A DNA stretch of 50,532 bases from Pseudonocardia sp. MH-G8. Its GTDB lineage: Bacteria; Actinomycetota; Actinomycetes; Mycobacteriales; Pseudonocardiaceae. A program made the translations under genes and the position numbers. This document shows, one piece after another, positions 47,868 through 50,532 of the stretch (position 1 is its first letter; the number at the start of each line of letters is the position of its first letter). The stretch covers positions 1 through 50,532 of the forward strand of contig NZ_NKYF01000045.1 of the NCBI RefSeq assembly GCF_002262885.1, read 5' to 3'. Under the pieces are notes generated by a model. That model searched no databases. It had not been told where the DNA came from and saw only the letters and a list, made by a program, of their open reading frames with translations.

Positions 47868-49325
47868 CTACGCGCCGGCTGCCCCGGCGGCGATCTCGCG
47901 GAGGGCGGTGACGCACTCGTCGACCACGCGGCGCACGAACGCCCGCGGATCCTCGTGCGCCGCAGGCCGTTCCGGCACCACCGTGTGCACCGTGCCGTCC
48001 TCGAGCAGGTCGAAGGCGCCCACCCGCTGCCGCTGCGCCATGAGCGGCGCGTGGGCGGTGTCGTGGTGGACGATCTCGCTGGCGCCCTCCGGAGGCAACG
48101 GGGCCAGCCAGGCGTGCTCGGCGGCGATCACGCGGTCGGCAGGCAGGAGTGCGAGCGCCGCGCCGCCGCTGCCCTGCCCGAGCAGCACCGACACGGTGGG
48201 CACCGTCAGGCTGGTCATGTCGGCGAGGCAGCGGGCGATCTCCCCGGCGAGCGCGCTCTCCTCGGACTCCGGCGACAGGTCCGCCCCGGGTGTGTCGATC
48301 ACCGCGACGACCGGGAGGCGCAGCTCCTCGGCGAGCCGCATCCCCCGGCGCGCCTCGCGGAGCGCGGTGGGCCCCAGCGGCCGCTCCGGGGTCTGACGGC
48401 GGCGGTCCTGCCCGATCAGGACGCACGGCGTGCCGCCGAACGAGGTGAGGGCGAGCAGCAGCGCGGCGTCACGCTGACCGTCACCGGTGCCGCTGAGCGG
48501 GATGACGTCGTCGGCGCCGAACCGCAGCAATTCGCGCACACCGGGACGGTCGGGCCGGCGTGTCAGCAGCACCGACTCCCAGGTCGGCGTCGTGCGCCGC
48601 GCCGGCTCGGCGGGCTCGGGCGCAGTCACTCGCGGCGGCACCCCGCGCCCGGGCTCGACCCCCTCGGGCCGGAGCAGCCGCAGCACCCGACCGGCCACGG
48701 CAGCCAGCTCGTGCGGCGCGACGACGGCGTCGATGACGCCCTTCGCCACGAGGTTCTCGGCGACCTGGACGCCGCCCGGGAACGGCGTGCCGGTGATCGC
48801 CTCGACGACCCGCGGGCCCAGGAAACCGATGAGCGCCCCGGGCTCCGCGACCGTGACGTGTCCGAGGGAACCCCAGGACGCGAAGACCCCGCCCGTCGTC
48901 GGGTTCCGCAGGTAGACGAGGTAGGGAAGGCCAGCGGACTTGTGCGCCACGAGAGCCCTCGAGATCGAGATCATCTCGACGAACGCAGGCGTTCCCTCCT
49001 GCATCCGGGTGCCGCCGGAGGCGGTCGCGACGAGCAGCGGCAGGCGTTCCCGCGTGGCCCGCCGGACGGATGCCACGATGCGGCGCGACGTCGCGCGCCC
49101 GATCGTCCCCCCGAGGAAGGCGAACTCCCCCAGGATCACCGCCACCGGGACACCGTCGATCACGCCCGCGCCCGTCGTGACGGCCTCATCGGCGCCGGAA
49201 CGTTCCCGCGCCGCCGCGAGCTGCGCGGCGTACTCCGGGTCGACGCCCGGATGCTCGATCGGGGTGTCCCAGCTGACGAAGCTGTCACCGAGGGCGAGCC
49301 GGATCAGCTCCCGTGCGGTCGTCAT
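47868..49325 (-). CDS. Carboxyltransferase, fused beta and alpha halves (AccD3-like)
   Basis: A 485-residue fused acyl-CoA carboxylase carboxyltransferase. The N-half (AccD-like, about 1-235) has VAVILGEFAFLGGTIG, LVATASGGTRMQEGT and TTGGVFASWGSLG. The C-half (AccA-like, about 260-485) has GQDRR, VAVIDTPGADLSPESEESALAGEIARCL and VSVLLGQGSGGAALALLPADRVIAAEHAWLAPLPPEGAS. The zinc finger of E. coli AccD is missing. It transfers CO2 from biotin to acetyl- or another acyl-CoA; the biotin carrier subunit is elsewhere. ATG 49325 has GGAAGGGG 6 bases upstream. It resembles M. tuberculosis AccD3. Confidence 0.87.
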   Translation of the reverse strand: MTTARELIRLALGDSFVSWDTPIEHPGVDPEYAAQLAAARERSGADEAVTTGAGVIDGVPVAVILGEFAFLGGTIGRATSRRIVASVRRATRERLPLLVATASGGTRMQEGTPAFVEMISISRALVAHKSAGLPYLVYLRNPTTGGVFASWGSLGHVTVAEPGALIGFLGPRVVEAITGTPFPGGVQVAENLVAKGVIDAVVAPHELAAVAGRVLRLLRPEGVEPGRGVPPRVTAPEPAEPARRTTPTWESVLLTRRPDRPGVRELLRFGADDVIPLSGTGDGQRDAALLLALTSFGGTPCVLIGQDRRRQTPERPLGPTALREARRGMRLAEELRLPVVAVIDTPGADLSPESEESALAGEIARCLADMTSLTVPTVSVLLGQGSGGAALALLPADRVIAAEHAWLAPLPPEGASEIVHHDTAHAPLMAQRQRVGAFDLLEDGTVHTVVPERPAAHEDPRAFVRRVVDECVTALREIAAGAAGA

Positions 49326-49573
49326 CAGGTGCCCCTTCCTCGGAACAGGTCGAGCGTCAACAGGAGCGCGACGTCGCAGACCGTTCACCTCTCGAGGTGA
49401 CCACGGACGAGTACGAGTGTCTCATCGACCAGCCCTCCCTCCTCGGCGTCGAGGACGCAGCTCCCGCGTTGCGTCCGACGTACACAGACAACTCGTTGTT
49501 CTGCCACATCGATCATCTCGCCACGCACCGTTCACTATTGCAAACGGTGGACCACCCGAACAGACCCATGCCA

Positions 49574-49596
49574 TCGAACACCTGTTCGACTAAACT
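49574..49596 (+). promoter_or_regulatory. LexA box adjoining a TAAACT -10 element
   Basis: TCGAAC-ACCT-GTTCGA at 49574-49589 is a perfect SOS box. TAAACT (TANNNT) follows at 49591-49596, and GTG 49603 is 6 bases further on. LexA bound here would cover the core promoter. No ribosome site lies before the GTG, so the mRNA is probably leaderless. A further inverted repeat CACCGTT-N10-AACGGTG lies at 49526-49549. Confidence 0.88.
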
Positions 49597-49602
49597 GGAA
49601 GT

Positions 49603-50532
49603 GTGTCCGCCGTCGCCGCCGCATACGAACACCTCCAAGAGGCGTTCGACGCATTCCGGCAGGCCGCGGAAAACCCCCTGACCTCAGACGCGGAACTGCT
49701 GTCGGTACTCACCATCGGCGAAGGCATGTCCCGACAACACGACCACCTCACCGTCTCCACCACCGCCGCCCTGCAACGGCGCGGCACGTTCACCGAACGC
49801 GGCTACCGCAAACCCGAAGGCGCACTGACCGACCTTCTGGGCTGCGACTCCTACGAAGCCCGCCGCCGCGTGGTCGCCGCCGAGCAGGCGTGCGAGCAGA
49901 TCGGGATCGACGGCACCGTGCTCCCCGCCCGGCTCCCCGCCACGGGGAAGGCGTTCGCCGCCGGGCAGGCAGGGCTGCGTCACGTCGAAGTCATCGCCGC
50001 CCTGCTCAACACTGCGGAGGCTGGGCGGATCACCGACTGGCAACGCGCGGGGCTGGAAGAGCAGCTGGCCGGTATGGCCACCGAATACTCGCCCGGACAG
50101 CTACGCAAGATCGGCACCCAACTGCTGGAAGCGCTGGACGGCGACGGTCCCGAGCCTGATGACAATCCGCCGGAGCCGGTCAACCGGCTGCAGGTCCGTA
50201 AGCGTCGCGACGGGTCGGGCGGGACGATCAGCGGGCAGTTCGACGACGCGGCGATGTTCGACGCGATCGCCACCGTCATCGACGCCAAGGCGAAGCCCCT
50301 CGGCCGGGATGATCAACGATCGACGGGGCAGCGTCAGGCCGAAGCCCTCGCCGACGCGTGTGGGTTCGTCCTCGCTCACGCCGACCACGCCACCCTGCCC
50401 GACGCCGGTGGGCGGCGGCCGCACTTGAACGTGTTGATCCGGCTCGAGGACCTCGAAACCCGCGCCCGGTCGGCGATGCTCGACTTCGGCGGCCGCATGA
50501 CCGCAGAGTCGTTGCGGATGCTGGCCTGCGAC
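49603..50532 (+). CDS. DUF222 (13E12 repeat) HNH endonuclease-family protein, 5' part
   Basis: 310 codons are open to the window edge, so the gene is cut off. The visible part is DUF222: AYEHLQEAFDAFRQAAENPL, RRGTFTERGYRKPEGALTDLLGCDSYEARRRV, ATGKAFAAGQAGLRHVEVIAALL and GTISGQFDDAAMF. In this family an HNH nuclease domain normally follows and would lie beyond 50532. M. tuberculosis 13E12 genes are also linked to LexA boxes. Codon use includes slightly more A/T third positions (CAA, GAA, AAA) than its neighbours, consistent with a mobile or repetitive gene. GTG 49603 is used, with an apparent leaderless start. Confidence 0.88.
   Translation, partial: MSAVAAAYEHLQEAFDAFRQAAENPLTSDAELLSVLTIGEGMSRQHDHLTVSTTAALQRRGTFTERGYRKPEGALTDLLGCDSYEARRRVVAAEQACEQIGIDGTVLPARLPATGKAFAAGQAGLRHVEVIAALLNTAEAGRITDWQRAGLEEQLAGMATEYSPGQLRKIGTQLLEALDGDGPEPDDNPPEPVNRLQVRKRRDGSGGTISGQFDDAAMFDAIATVIDAKAKPLGRDDQRSTGQRQAEALADACGFVLAHADHATLPDAGGRRPHLNVLIRLEDLETRARSAMLDFGGRMTAESLRMLACD

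Overview
The window is about 50.5 kb of very high-GC actinobacterial chromosome. The gene content points to a Pseudonocardiales-type organism, probably Pseudonocardia or a relative. It has actinobacterial family markers (DUF3040, LppM, GPGG-motif small protein, PknL with PASTA domains, PimB', RipC, the ctaE-qcrCAB respiratory operon, a DUF222/13E12 HNH gene), many GTG starts, several starts that look leaderless, and mycobacterial-type LexA boxes. No rRNA or tRNA gene was seen. The assignment to genus is inference.

From memory of gene order, the backbone follows M. tuberculosis Rv2169c to Rv2196: DUF3040, GNAT, LppM, MetF-like, IdsA2, MptA-like, Rv2175c, PknL, AroG, RNase AS, PlsC-like, ArsA-like, two SRPBCC-type proteins, FadD15, PimB', RipC, DEDD/GIY-YIG nuclease, TrpD, CtaE, QcrC, QcrA, QcrB. 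Several pieces interrupt it: crtI and crtB carotenoid genes on either side of the MptA-like gene, an SOS-box-linked DUF6504/HEPN pair, an orphan ParA, a sigma/MFS/PEP-mutase operon, an MFS gene, a methyltransferase, and a response regulator joined to trpD.

Layout. 1-147 is a 21-bp tandem repeat. 0.2-4.6 kb holds DUF3040, a methyltransferase, ParA, the HEPN/DUF6504 pair with a perfect LexA box, and a GNAT. 4.8-12 kb holds lppM, metF and a compact idsA-crtI-mptA-crtB operon for polyprenyl diphosphate, carotenoid and lipoglycan mannose. 12-16.7 kb holds the Rv2175c/PknL signalling pair, aroG, a 47-residue membrane protein and RNase AS. 18-29 kb is a lipid and envelope block. 29.5-32.8 kb is the sigma/MFS/PEP-mutase operon. 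32.8-40.3 kb holds nucleases, transport, a methyltransferase and trpD. 40.4-44.8 kb is ctaE-qcrCAB, closed by a strong hairpin. 44.8-50.5 kb holds a GT87 mannosyltransferase, DUF397, a hydrolase/MarR divergon with two operators, a fused carboxyltransferase, and an SOS-controlled DUF222 gene that runs off the window.

The main structural surprises are in non-coding DNA. Three 21-bp-period arrays share the core GCGAGTCG, and the two that can be placed sit between convergent genes. There is also a 61-bp repeat, a 66-bp element with 11-bp inverted ends, and two perfect LexA boxes. One LexA box overlaps the apparent promoter of a leaderless DUF222 gene.
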